A model generated the notes under the pieces. It was not told the DNA's origin, searched no databases, and saw only the letters and a list, made by a program, of their open reading frames with translations. A DNA stretch of 64,000 nt. Source: Skeletonema tropicum (taxonomy: Eukaryota; Bacillariophyta; Thalassiosirophyceae; Thalassiosirales; Thalassiosiraceae). The stretch spans positions 2,232,001 through 2,296,000 of the forward strand of contig CM074129.1 of assembly GCA_037178625.1 (NCBI GenBank), given 5' to 3'. The position numbers and the translations under genes were made by a program. Shown here in pieces: positions 52,977 to 63,292 of the stretch (position 1 is the first letter of the stretch; every line of letters starts with the position of its first letter).

Positions 52977-55042
52977 ATGGTCGACTATCGGCGAAAATCG
53001 GACGATGGTCCCGCCCCGCAAAGGTCAATGCAGCGCCGGTCCAGTGACCAGCAATTAGAACGCCAACACAGAGGTCGCCGTCCCACCCAATACACAGACT
53101 CTTACGCTCCCAAGGCATTCTCTAGAAAAAATAAGCTCAAGAGGTCGTCTAGTCTCGATCGCTCCGAAGTACGACGGCGACCATGCCCGTGATCATCTTA
53201 AGCAGGGCACGAGCGCCGCAGCCGCCGCTTCCCCCGATCGTGATGGGCAGGGAAGTCCAACCCATCACAACAGATCAGCTGCTGAAACACAACCGAGTAA
53301 CACAAGGGAGGTAATACGGCAACGACAACGCCGTGCCTCGCTCGAAAGTCGCAGTAGTCAACAGAGCTCCTCTAAACAGAGCAAACAATCATCTCCTTCC
53401 ACCAAAAAAAGTGAGCCTACCGAACAGCAAATTGCCGAGTATGCAGGAAAACGTGCCCTGCTGCGTCTGGAACAAGAATTTGCGGACTCCTCTGCACACA
53501 ACAGGGACGACCACGGTCATGAATACTTTAGAAGCGTTATGGATCGCAGAAAACTGGCACGTGTGCCCCAGGTTAACAAGCAAGATTTGATCATCGGGGA
53601 GTACTTGGGCAGAGGGAATTTCTGTGATGTGTTTGAGGTTAAATGGATTCTGGAAGATGAGCGCTATAGGAGGGCAAGGCAATGTACTGGTAGTGCTCGT
53701 CAATTTTCCTCATCGGTAACTGTCAGTCGGCCTCCTGAAACTGTGGGAGATGATTCCAACCATTCATTGGAAAATCGTACTGATCCTCGTGCTGCTCGTA
53801 AAAAATTTGCCTCATCGATAACCTCATCATTCACCATTAGACGGCCTTCGGTTCTGGGCGATTCAAACCATTCAATCGAAGATCTTGAATCTAACATGGA
53901 GTCCATGGCACTGCAGGCTAGCAACGACTTGAGCCTTCTGGCGGACGAAAGTAGTGGGGCTCCAAGGCCAAGGACACGAAGGTCAATATCACAAGTCAGT
54001 GTGCTGCTCAATGCTACACCGGCGTCGTTCAGGGATCCCAACGTTTTGGCACTGAAATGTCTTCGACCAGCGGTGCGTGCACAACCTAGAAAGTTTGTGA
54101 TTGGGGCAGAAGATTTAGCTCATGAAACAGCACTATTGGCTTGTTTGGATCACCCAAACATTATTACACTCTACGGACGAGCAGAGGGGTGCTTTAGCAA
54201 AGCGTTTCAAATGCGCCCAAAGTCAGTGGAGGATAAGTTATGATAAAACTTCAGATGGGGAGGGGAAGAAAATGAGTAATGAAGGATATTTCATCATATT
54301 GGACAGGCTGATGGCCACTTTGACGGGAAGGATTGATGAATGGATGGATGAATGTCGGGCAATCACAGGTGTAATGACCATGGCAGCAGATGGGTCACCA
54401 CCGTCACCAAATAGAGATGATACAGATATGCCTCCTGAAACAAATCTTCGTGAGCATTTATACAAACGTCTCAAGGTTGCTTACTGTATTGCTGATGCGT
54501 TGGAGTACCTCCATTCTCGTCATGTTGTATTTCGAGACTTGAAACCCGCAAACGTGGGTTTTGATTGCAATGACTGTGTGAAAATCTTTGATTTCGGGTT
54601 TGCCACAAGTATTGCTCCATTGTTAAATCAAGAATATCAAGGCTACGGACCGCTGACAGAAACATGTGGCACAAGACGTTACATGGCACCAGAAGTAGCC
54701 TTGAAATTGGGATACGGGAAAGAAGTGGACGTTTACTCGTTTGGGATGCTTCTTTGGGAGATATGTGTGCTGGAGAAACCCTTTGACTCAATCCAGTCAG
54801 TGGAGGAGTTTCATGACTTGGTAGTGTTATGTGGGAAACGTCCATCGTTGCATAGCGACCCTCTATGGACTCCCAGTCTCAAACATTTAATGTCAAGATG
54901 TTGGAGTACAGACCCTTTGGATAGGCCAACTATGGTGGAGGTAAAGACCTATGCTATGCAATGTTATGAGGGATATGAATATGAAAGAAATGCAGAATGG
55001 GGATGGCAGCAATGGTCAACCGCAAGAGCCGCAACAGCATAA
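52977..55042 (+). CDS. Ser/Thr protein kinase with a long insertion in the N-lobe, two +1 frame breaks
   Basis: ATG 52977 (MVDYRRKSDDG) opens a basic, Ser-rich N terminus. The kinase domain has G-x-G-x-F in YLGRGNFCDVF at about 53605, the ATP-binding Lys in LALKCLRP at about 54055, the catalytic loop FRDLKPANVGF (HRD is FRD), DFG in IFDFGFA, and APE in GTRRYMAPEV. Between the glycine loop and the Lys lie about 150 residues, where about 20 are usual. This insertion contains two related segments (GDDSNHSLENRTDP, GDSNHSIEDLESN). Frame breaks lie near 53165 and between 54190 and 54240; each is a +1 step. The kinase fold resembles TKL/MLK or plant-type kinases. Substrates are unknown. Confidence 0.8.
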
Positions 55043-55508
55043 CTTTATCAGCAAGTGGAGAAGAAGAGTATCGCTTTAGAGTTTAGAGTCCTTAGACTGA
55101 ATGACGGACAAATTGTGGATTATTTACGCATAATGTTTAATTTTTTAATGTTAATCGGGAAAACAAAGTACGATTACAGGTAAGCAAGTGCAAGTTAAGT
55201 GCGGTATTTACATCAACTGTGTTGTTGATTGTTGAAAACATGAGGGATGAGGCTGATGTGTACCTGCCTCCTAACATATGTACTATTTTCTCCTTCATGG
55301 GATAAGCATCGCTATTTATGAACTGAACTTGCCGCCGACCTACCCAACGCAAAACATGACAGCCTCTGCTGCCCTTCCTTCCAGATCAACTAGAAACTAG
55401 AAGTACTTACCGCAGAAGCATAACAAGGCAAAGAGTATAGAGAAGGCAAAGGCAAAGAGTTGACTGCATTTTAATTCAGCAGCTAACTGCCAGGTAATCG
55501 GCGCAAAC
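55043..55508. other. Intergenic spacer
   Basis: I find no gene or repeat here. It contains the 3' region of the kinase gene and the promoter of the following gene. Confidence 0.5.
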
Positions 55509-57224
55509 ATGATGGAAATGGAGCAGCCAATTTCCCCGATGAGCGTTGAGACGGAGCAAACAGCTCCCGAATCAACACGCACCAAGAGCAACGTCGCCAG
55601 CAGCGATGTCGTCGCTACACGCCATCTTCGAATTGTACTAGAGTCTATCACCGCTGACCAGAATCTCTCAGAAGAAGATAGGAAAAGAAAGATCGCTAAC
55701 TTTGGGGCTGTGCTAATGGCTAATGCAGCGGCCAAGGCACCGCCTATGCCTATGAATGATGAGCAGCCCGAGATGAAGACGACTGCGGTTGCATCGGCAG
55801 TCTCTTCACATAAGCAAGTCTCTTCTCCTCAGTCAAAGGATGATAAGAAGATGGAGCTTATCAGGGCCGCAGTACTGGCCAATGAAGAAAAGAGGAAGAA
55901 GAAATCCATCCCTGTGAATGAAACAAAGGAGCCTGATACTCCAAGAACAGTTGCAGCGCCAGTAACAAAGAAGCCTGATACTCCAAGACCAGTTGCAGCG
56001 CCAGTACCATTGGCAGTAATTTCTGCGCCTCAACAGTCGCAGCCTGAGGTGAAAAAGGAGATTGCGACCGTAGCAAAACCCGTAGGAAAGCCTGGAATGC
56101 AGAAGACTACTTCGACATCATCAATTATGTCACCGCTACCGCAGAAAGAGAATAGTAAGCCCGAGACTAGGACGACAAAAAATACTTTGTCGGCATCAGT
56201 CATACCTTTGGGCACACTCTCTACGCAACAACCTAAGACGACAAGCTCAAAGAAGAAAAAAGGCTGGCTGATGCGGAAGTTGAAAGGGAAAAAGAACAGG
56301 GACGAGAGGAGAGGGGACTATGATGAGAGAGATTACCTCAGCATATCTGAAGTCGGCTCAGAAGTAACGTTCGACAGTCGTCCGGTGTATGATGATTACA
56401 GTATGGGCTTTCGCAGTAATGCAAGTGATGACAGTGATCATTCAATTGGAACGTTTGAAAAAGATTATATCAATGGTATCGTCCGTGAACAAGAAAGCCA
56501 TTACGAAGAGCAGGGAGATGCTCTTTCGGAAGGTACGTTTGAACACGATGCCAGAGCAACCAGAGCCCTCAGTGCACTTTCAGAGGGAACATTCGAACAA
56601 GACGCCAGAACTCTAGATGAAGAACCATCGTCTCGTCCTACGTCTACATTTGTGCCTCGTCAGCTACCCCAACAAGCATTTGGTGATGTGCCCAACTTGT
56701 CAGAGACAACTTTTGAGCAAGACGCCCATGATAGGGATGGTGATTACAGAAATGACGGAGAGTTTGGGATGGGAGGAAGTGGGACGAGTAATGGGTCGAT
56801 TGGCTCAGAAACGACGTTCGAACGGGATATGAGAGAAAAAGAGGAAGCAAAAGCGGCAAAAGTACCACCAGCACACATCTTCGAAGCCCCATCCTTGGAG
56901 AGTGTGACTACCTTCGAAAAAGAAGTAAGAGGAAGATTGGCTTCTACAGCCAGATCAAAGTCCTTTCCTCAAGTTGATGATTACACCGAAAGCGTCAGCG
57001 AAGATGCTGCCAGTGACTGCAGCGATAACTTCAAGCAGGATTTTACGCCAAATATGCGTCCTGCTAAACCCGAACCACAGACCGAGAGGGAGACTACGGT
57101 TGCAACTTATCCGATGCCTAAAATCTCCGAGCTTGAGTTGCAACTGTCGCCTGAGAACATTTCCAAAAACTCTCGCGGGAGAAGCTTCTTTTCTAAGTTT
57201 ACTTGTGGTTACCATTGTGCTTGA
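55509..57224 (+). CDS. Low-complexity protein with repeated S-x-T-F-E-x-D motifs, unknown function
   Basis: The intact 571-residue frame starts at ATG 55509. The N-terminal half is Pro/Ala/Lys/Thr-rich with a repeated PDTPRxVAAPV. A basic patch WLMRKLKGKKNRDERRG lies near residue 258. From residue 280 a short motif repeats: GSEVTFDSR, SIGTFEKDY, SEGTFEHDAR, SEGTFEQDAR, SETTFEQDAH, SETTFERDMR, SVTTFEKEVR. Near the N terminus is a helical segment (VVATRHLRIVLESITADQNL). This looks like a multivalent short-linear-motif scaffold. No signal peptide or known domain is seen. Confidence 0.7.
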   Translation: MMEMEQPISPMSVETEQTAPESTRTKSNVASSDVVATRHLRIVLESITADQNLSEEDRKRKIANFGAVLMANAAAKAPPMPMNDEQPEMKTTAVASAVSSHKQVSSPQSKDDKKMELIRAAVLANEEKRKKKSIPVNETKEPDTPRTVAAPVTKKPDTPRPVAAPVPLAVISAPQQSQPEVKKEIATVAKPVGKPGMQKTTSTSSIMSPLPQKENSKPETRTTKNTLSASVIPLGTLSTQQPKTTSSKKKKGWLMRKLKGKKNRDERRGDYDERDYLSISEVGSEVTFDSRPVYDDYSMGFRSNASDDSDHSIGTFEKDYINGIVREQESHYEEQGDALSEGTFEHDARATRALSALSEGTFEQDARTLDEEPSSRPTSTFVPRQLPQQAFGDVPNLSETTFEQDAHDRDGDYRNDGEFGMGGSGTSNGSIGSETTFERDMREKEEAKAAKVPPAHIFEAPSLESVTTFEKEVRGRLASTARSKSFPQVDDYTESVSEDAASDCSDNFKQDFTPNMRPAKPEPQTERETTVATYPMPKISELELQLSPENISKNSRGRSFFSKFTCGYHCA

Positions 57225-57361
57225 TTCTTCAAGTTTGCTGAGCACTGGTTAGTACTCAAACTTGTACAGGCCTCTTCCGTGGCTGGCATATAGAGTTTAA
57301 AGACAATTTAGATAATTATATGTTACTTTACTTTCACCAAAGACACATTTATTATTGCCGC

Positions 57362-59271
57362 TCAATTGGACTTTGCAATTTCATCAATATTTACTGACTC
57401 GCCATTTTCCAGTTGCCTCTCTATTTGAATCAACTTGGCCACACCCTCGACCATTAAATTGATGAGGTGAACCTCACTTTTGCCCAAACGCTCTGCGTTT
57501 GAAATATCAAATACACCTGTGTATTGCCGATCAGTCTCACCGTATTTACCTCGAGCCTCCAGCTTGAGCCGATGAACCAATTGAAAAAAGCCAGGTAGTT
57601 TACCAAGGTTAACCAAGCGGACGTGGACCGAAGCTCTCCTGAAAATAACGAAGAAAATATGTTAAATACCGTTTGCAGACTGTAATTCCCCTCAAAAGGC
57701 AATGAACTTACATTGTCGTACCCACATTGGTGGGACAAGATACCAAATATCCCAAACGTGGATCCTTGGCAAACTTCCAACCTCTAAGCCCTAACTCTCT
57801 CTCGAGCTCTCGAACTCCATTCATGAGTGAAGTAAATGCGCCTTGAATGTCACCTCCCTTCTTCAATGTCATGACCCGCAAATGATCCTCTTCATTAATC
57901 CAAATCATAAAATCAGGAGTTTGACTCTGAATATCAGATACATTTGCATAAATGGCTCTACCGTCCGGCCAGTCCCTGCCAAGTCCTGACGCAATCGTCC
58001 ATTCGTTGGGATTGTCAAAAAGAATGTGTCGCTCAATCAGATCAAGATTTTGATCATTCGTCATGGACAAGACCGGGAGATAGACCCCATTGGAAAGATT
58101 GGAAGCTTGAAAATTCTTTGTACAATCGTGAATAAGACGTTCCACTTTACGACGATCACTTCGTGACATTGTGGCTGGGAATCGCACCCCATCCAATGAT
58201 CTTGCCACACGAACGCGAGTGCTGAGAATGTATTTTCCTTCCGGATCAGCTTTGAGTCGGACCAAGTTTGGGTTGTTAATAATGGTACAGTGTCTCCGAA
58301 GATTTGGTTTTTGCTGCCTCGATGGCGGAGATATTTCTTCGTCATCGTCATCTAGTAAAAAGTCATCATTTGCACTGCCAGCTCCACTTTTTATGACGTC
58401 AGAATCATCATTCGCAGCAGTATTGTTGCTGTTGCTGTTGCTACTGCTGCTCCTGCTGCTATTCCGGCGGTTATCCTCATCACGAGTCGCTTTAAAATGA
58501 CTTTCCATGGGTAACTCCGGATCAACCCACTCCTCGTAACTTTTAATTCCATGATAATGCGAGATGATTGGCTCCAACAACTCCTTGAACACCGAATAAC
58601 ATTCTGCATCACCCACCAGTACCCCCACTCGACGTGGGGGACTTGCCCCAATTGGTAACGAGACTCCTGCACGTATGATATCTTCTGCGGTGGTGCCAAA
58701 GGAAGTTGTTCGGCTGGATAACTTTTTCCAAACGTCGGGTGTGAGATACTCCTTGAGTAGGGAGTTGTGATAGGGTGTAAATGTAGGGTAGGAATCGTCA
58801 GTGCATTCTTCTTGACGACCATCTTGAGGCTGTTCTGGAAGTATTGCTCTTCGAGTTGTTGCCATGTTTTTTATTGTCACTGCTATTATTATTATTGTTA
58901 TTCTCTGCCACTTTTCGTTCAAAGATGCCAGTTGTTTTGAAACTCGATGAGTTTGTTGCTACAGCTTCCGCCATTATTGGCCTCGCTGGAGAAAATCTTG
59001 TTGCTGCAGCAACTGAAGCAGACCGCTCTGCCGATGCATCACTGGTTGCTAAAATTTGTGGTGTGGTGTGGTTGGATGATTCTACTAGCTGCTGCAGTCC
59101 GAAGATGATGTACCGGGAACGCTTTTGGATTACAACTTCACGGACGGAAGATGAAGCGTCGTCGGCAAGTGATGATGATTTGTTGGAGTAATCCAAAGCC
59201 ACCAGTGCCGCGGTTCCAAGAACGGCCACCGATGGGGCATGTTTGCGGAGAGCTAGCTGTGCTGCCTTCAT
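57362..59271 (-). CDS. Phosphagen (guanidino) kinase with long N-terminal extension
   Basis: Phosphagen kinases store ATP-derived phosphate on guanidino compounds. Exon 2 is 57638-57362, joined by a 73-nt GT-AG intron (57639-57711) to exon 1. The kinase part has YHNSLLKEYLTPDVW, VGVLVGDAECYSVFKELLEP, ILSTRVRVARSLDGVRFPA, GLGRDWPDGRAIYAN, NEEDHLRVMT and the active-site SCPTNVGTTMRASVHVRL. A ~60-residue insertion rich in Ser, Asn and Asp sits between the N-terminal domain and the catalytic core. ATG 58865 gives a compact protein. However, a real-looking coding frame from ATG 59271 (MKAAQLALRKHAPSVAVLG, mitochondria-like) runs into it through poly-Asn and an A-run; a +1 step near 58868 joins the two, so the longer form is likely. 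Substrate specificity is unknown. Confidence 0.85.
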
Positions 59272-59620
59272 TTTATAGCTAGCAGGCTTGACTGCCCCAG
59301 CCCCAGATGTATGCTCTAGCTGCTTCGGCTTGGTTGTTTTGAATTTTGGATTCTTTGGAGGTGCACAAGACGTGTATGTCGAGTGTCAGTAAGTGTGCCA
59401 GGTACACAACTTGATTGATCATCAAGAATCCATTTTGAATTCCTTTGCAATGAAATTCAAAATTTCTATCCATCATATCTGTTCCTCGTTCCATCACGAT
59501 AAAACCGAGCTGCGGCCGAGGCAATAGGCAATGCCGTCGGGGTGAAACCATAAACATTAAGACAACCACAATATCGCAATTTGAAGAGAAGTAGAGTTCA
59601 ATTGTATCGCTGTATCCACG
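59272..59620. other. Divergent intergenic region
   Basis: This lies between the phosphagen kinase and SET-domain genes. The minus-strand open frame at 59279-59569 has no recognisable domain and is left out. No regulatory element is clear. Confidence 0.4.
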
Positions 59621-61101
59621 ATGAAGTCAAAGAGCATGATCAGCACACATAGCTTTTTATTACTTGCAAGCAGCAGCATCTGCACAGCGTTCGTTTCTCC
59701 ACCAAGAAGTAATCCCATCTCCACCAAAATTACATCATCCGTTACATCAACAGCTCAGCTCATACATCGAAGTTGATGAATCAGCCGTACGTGACACTTC
59801 CTCCCTCGCACAATGGGCAGAAGGATACGGTGCACAAACCGTTGTTGACTTCACAACATTATGACGGAGTAGACATGTTCGCAGTTGCCACCGACGATAT
59901 CCCCGCTGGATCACCAATCATGTACACACCCGCCAACATGTTCCTATCCTCTTACTGGAGCCAAAGCAGAATTTGGCACACTCGAAAAGGCAGAGAAGAT
60001 GATTCAAGAATTAGCCGGACCCGAACAATTCTCAATGTTTTACGTCTTCGTCAAAATACTTGTGTGAATATGAAAAGGGGACCGAGTCTCCTTGGTACCC
60101 CTGGCTCAATTCACTGCCGCGTGTATTTGATTCTGGAGCGGCGATGACACCAACATGTTACGATTGTTTACCGCCCCTGGCGGCGAAATATGCTATGGCA
60201 GAACGAGTGAAGTATATTAATTGTAAGCAGGCTCTGAGAGAAGTGGATTTTATTAGTGAAGATACCAAGAAGAATGATGCAGTGACCAAGTGGGCGTATA
60301 ATGTTCTTGGTACGAGAGCATTTGAGGTGGGAGAGGAAATGGTTCTTGTTCCAATGGCAGATATGGTAAGTGTGGGAGTAAAATACATGTCTCATTGTTG
60401 GGATAATGTTTGTTTTATATCACTGCATTCAACTAATTCACACCTTTACTACACACTTTCATCCACTTCTTCTTCTTCTTCTTCTTCTTCTTCTCAGTTC
60501 AATCATGGCTCCATTCCCAATGTTGAAATTCACTACGACGAGGAAGGAAGCTGCAATGCCTACACTACCATGGATGTACCAGCTGGATCGCCACTACTCA
60601 TTTGCTATGCCAATCCTTACAATCCCTCTGCACTCTTTGCCAAATATGGATTCTTAGACGAAAATGCACCCGCAACATTTTGCAAGATAATGGACATTAT
60701 ACCTTCCACTGAAAATAGAAATCTTGGACTTAGTTTCTCACGCATGCTCTTTTACCACGAGAATGGAGGAATCAGTGAAGAAGTGTTTGATGTGTTATTG
60801 TTTGAGCACCTGTCTGGAGAGTGGCAAACGCAGAAAGACTTTTACAACTGCATGCATGAATGGGGATGAAGAGACAAAGGCTGCGTATCATCAACAATAT
60901 CTAGGTGATGTCATGGGGAGGTTAAAAAAGCATGTGGATTCATTCTTGATTGAGCTGGACAAGTTGGATGAGAAGGCTGCATCGAAAGATATTGAGACGC
61001 ATACACGAATTCCGAAGATTATGGCCCACAATGCATTTGTGAGAGAAGTCTTTTTGCGTGTGAAGGAAAACTCTATCGATCCTGTTATTGGATATCAGTA
61101 A
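59621..61101 (+). CDS. Plastid-targeted SET-domain methyltransferase (Rubisco LSMT-like), with five +1 breaks
   Basis: ATG 59621 opens MISTHSFLLLASSSICTAFVSPP, a signal peptide with a diatom plastid A-F cleavage motif. The reading continues through all three frames in turn: SYIEVDESAVRDTSSLAQWA, DGVDMFAVATDDIPAGSPIM, GAKAEFGTLEKAEKMIQELA, then CEYEKGTESPWYPWLNSLPR. A 132-nt intron (60366-60497) ends in a (TTC)n tract. Exon 2 starts FNHGSIPNV, with the SET N-H motif, followed by CNAYTTMDVPAGSPLLICY. The layout resembles Rubisco large-subunit methyltransferase-type SET proteins with their C-terminal helical domain. Breaks near 59760, 59850, 59953, 60062 and 60849 are all one extra base; for example I-L-C-E-Y-E-K-G appears if base 60062 is skipped. 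Either a pseudogene or an error-rich stretch. Confidence 0.7.
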
Positions 61102-61594
61102 GGTTGTCGCTGGTTACTGATTACATTATCGCAGTCGTGATATATGCCTCAATAATAGTATTGCTGAAACATGTGACATCTATTTAGGATACTTAGGTCG
61201 CACTGATAAGAAGTTTAACAAGGAAGTGTTATCCCAACCATTCCATCAAGTCCCTCATTCCTCTCCTCAATCTCTCCTAATCTCTATTTGAGTACTGATT
61301 ACATCAGGGCTGGATTGCATGCCATGCAAGATGATCGTTTCAGTAGGTTTCCGCCGCCGAGGAAAATGGATCTATGTACTTACATTTTCCATATTAAGAA
61401 ATACCTATTTAACGACCGTCAAGTACGTGTTTTTCACATTGTCACGACCACAACAGACAAGAGAAGTGTGTCAGCAGGCTTTCCTTCCGCCGGCGTCGGC
61501 GGTTTGATTCGATGAACTAACACTAATTCACTGCATTCATATCATTATCAGGTGGAGTACTTGCTACGGTAGATTATTGTAAAATTGAGTCAAA
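61102..61594. other. Intergenic spacer
   Basis: Short frames only. It lies between two plus-strand plastid-protein genes. No repeat or RNA gene is recognised. Confidence 0.45.
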
Positions 61595-62879
61595 ATGGTC
61601 AAATTTTCTGCTAGCATCGTTGCCCTCTTGGCGTCCTCTGCTACATTAAGTAATGCATTCTCCACACGACAGACGGCCGCCCACCGTCAATCCACCGCTC
61701 TGTCGATGGCCGACGGAGAAAACTCACGTACGTACATTCATGGCGGAATCCGTCATGGCCCTTGGTGGTATTGTATCAGTGACGGGAGTACCAGCTCCCG
61801 CCTCTGCTCGTGTATTCTTAGACCCTGCAATGTATGGAGATCAAGAGTTGCGTGTTTCCGCCGTCGATTCGCTACGAGAAGCAGTTCGTAGGTCGTTGCT
61901 CCAGAATCCAAAATTGGTGCCATACTTCCTTGAGTTGGCATTGCTTGATGGTCTATCCTACAATACTGCAACTAGCGAGGGTGGCCCCGACGGAAGTATA
62001 GTCAAAGCAGTGATGAGCTCGAAAGAAACCGATGCTCACACTAAAGCTTTACAGGAATGTGCGTCGGTGCTACTAGAAGCAAAGAAAAACTTGAAGAAGA
62101 TGAGTAGTATCACCATTGCAGATGCCGTGGCATTGGCAGGTGCAGAGGCCGTCAATGCCGTTGGAGGACCAGTCTTACCCTGTCAATTAGGTCGAACAGA
62201 CACTTCGCCTAAGGCACCAATTCCTTCGTCAATGCCACCCATCAATCTCTTCACTGGGGATGTTTCCTACGAAGTTGTATTGGACACCTTCCGTTCTTCT
62301 GGATTGACTGAACGTGAAATGACAGCGCTCTTGGGATGCTTGCTTTCGATTGACTCCATCGAGAAGGCCACACCGGAAGGAGACTGGAAGCAATCCCAGA
62401 AGCCCAAATTCCGTGAGGCTGGTAAGATGGGCCGCATGTCCGAATTCAAGCCACTCACTGATGAAGACATTGCCAATGAACTCGCGAAGGATGATGAGGA
62501 GAGTTATACAATTGACGGAGATGACGACTGGTACATTGCTGATACCTTCGGTACCCAGGAGGATCGATTTGGTAAACGTGTCAACTCAGGCGAAAAGCCA
62601 TCGTTATCAACAGCTCTGAAAAATCTTGCTAAAACATCATCCTCATCGACTCAGTATGCTTGGGTCAAGGATTTCCTCTTGTCTAAGGACCTCCCAACCG
62701 CTCAGACTTGGGTGCAGAAATACGGAAGCAAGCCCTTGATATACGAAAAGGATCTGAAAGTTGCTTACAACAGTGTGACACAGTTGGGTGGAGAGTTTAC
62801 TGGTGGAAAGTATGAAAGTTTATTGAAGAATAAGAAGAGGAAGACACTGAATGACGATGATTTGGACTTTTTGAGGTAA
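61595..62879 (+). CDS. Thylakoid-lumen pseudo-peroxidase (TL29/APX4-like), one +1 break
   Basis: ATG 61595 gives a signal peptide (KFSASIVALLASSATLSNAF) and a short transit segment. One extra base at about 61730 breaks the frame; skipping it yields S-R-R-T-F-M followed by a hydrophobic stretch ending PAPASA, a twin-arginine lumen signal. The mature part aligns with class I haem peroxidases: LELALLDGLSYN, GGPDGSIV, ITIADAVALAGAEAVNAVGG, GLTEREMTALLGCLLSID. The catalytic residues are absent: the distal Arg/His region reads LELALLD, where peroxidases have R-L-A-x-H-D, and the proximal GGHT region reads GCLLS. Plant TL29 is likewise a catalytically dead relative in the thylakoid lumen. It probably has a structural role, not peroxidase activity. 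Confidence 0.78.
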
Positions 62880-63292
62880 GCTCGACGTGATGTGAATTCA
62901 CATTTCACATCTTGAGGTGGGGGAAAGTAAAATGTTGTGATAAAAATGAACTGTCAACTTAATTGGATATACGATCCGCCTACGCATTTTTAATTATTCC
63001 TTTTCACCATCGCACACTGGATCGAGGTGCCCCTTACTTGTTGTCCATGCAGGCACTCAAATAATGGTGATGTCTAATGCGACTATCTCTTGTGATCTGT
63101 TCTGCTTCTATTTTCATTTTTAGTTATGATGCCATTCAACAACCTACCATTTTACCTACCACAATACCTACCTTCTTGCCCTTTACCTACCCCCCGCACC
63201 CACACACCATGAACATTTTTTATTTACCAGGCCGACCACCTACCAACAAACAGTAGCAACTCAAGAGGAAACAATAACTATATAAGAACAGC
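62880..63292. other. Intergenic spacer
   Basis: This holds the 3' region of the pseudo-peroxidase gene and the 5' region of the last gene. A TATATAAG sequence lies close to the next start codon (about 63279), too near to be certain as a TATA box. Confidence 0.4.

Noticed and set aside
59279..59569. Minus-strand frame of 96 codons upstream of the phosphagen kinase
   Set aside because: A stop separates it from the kinase extension, and it shows no domain. It sits where the divergent promoters should be.
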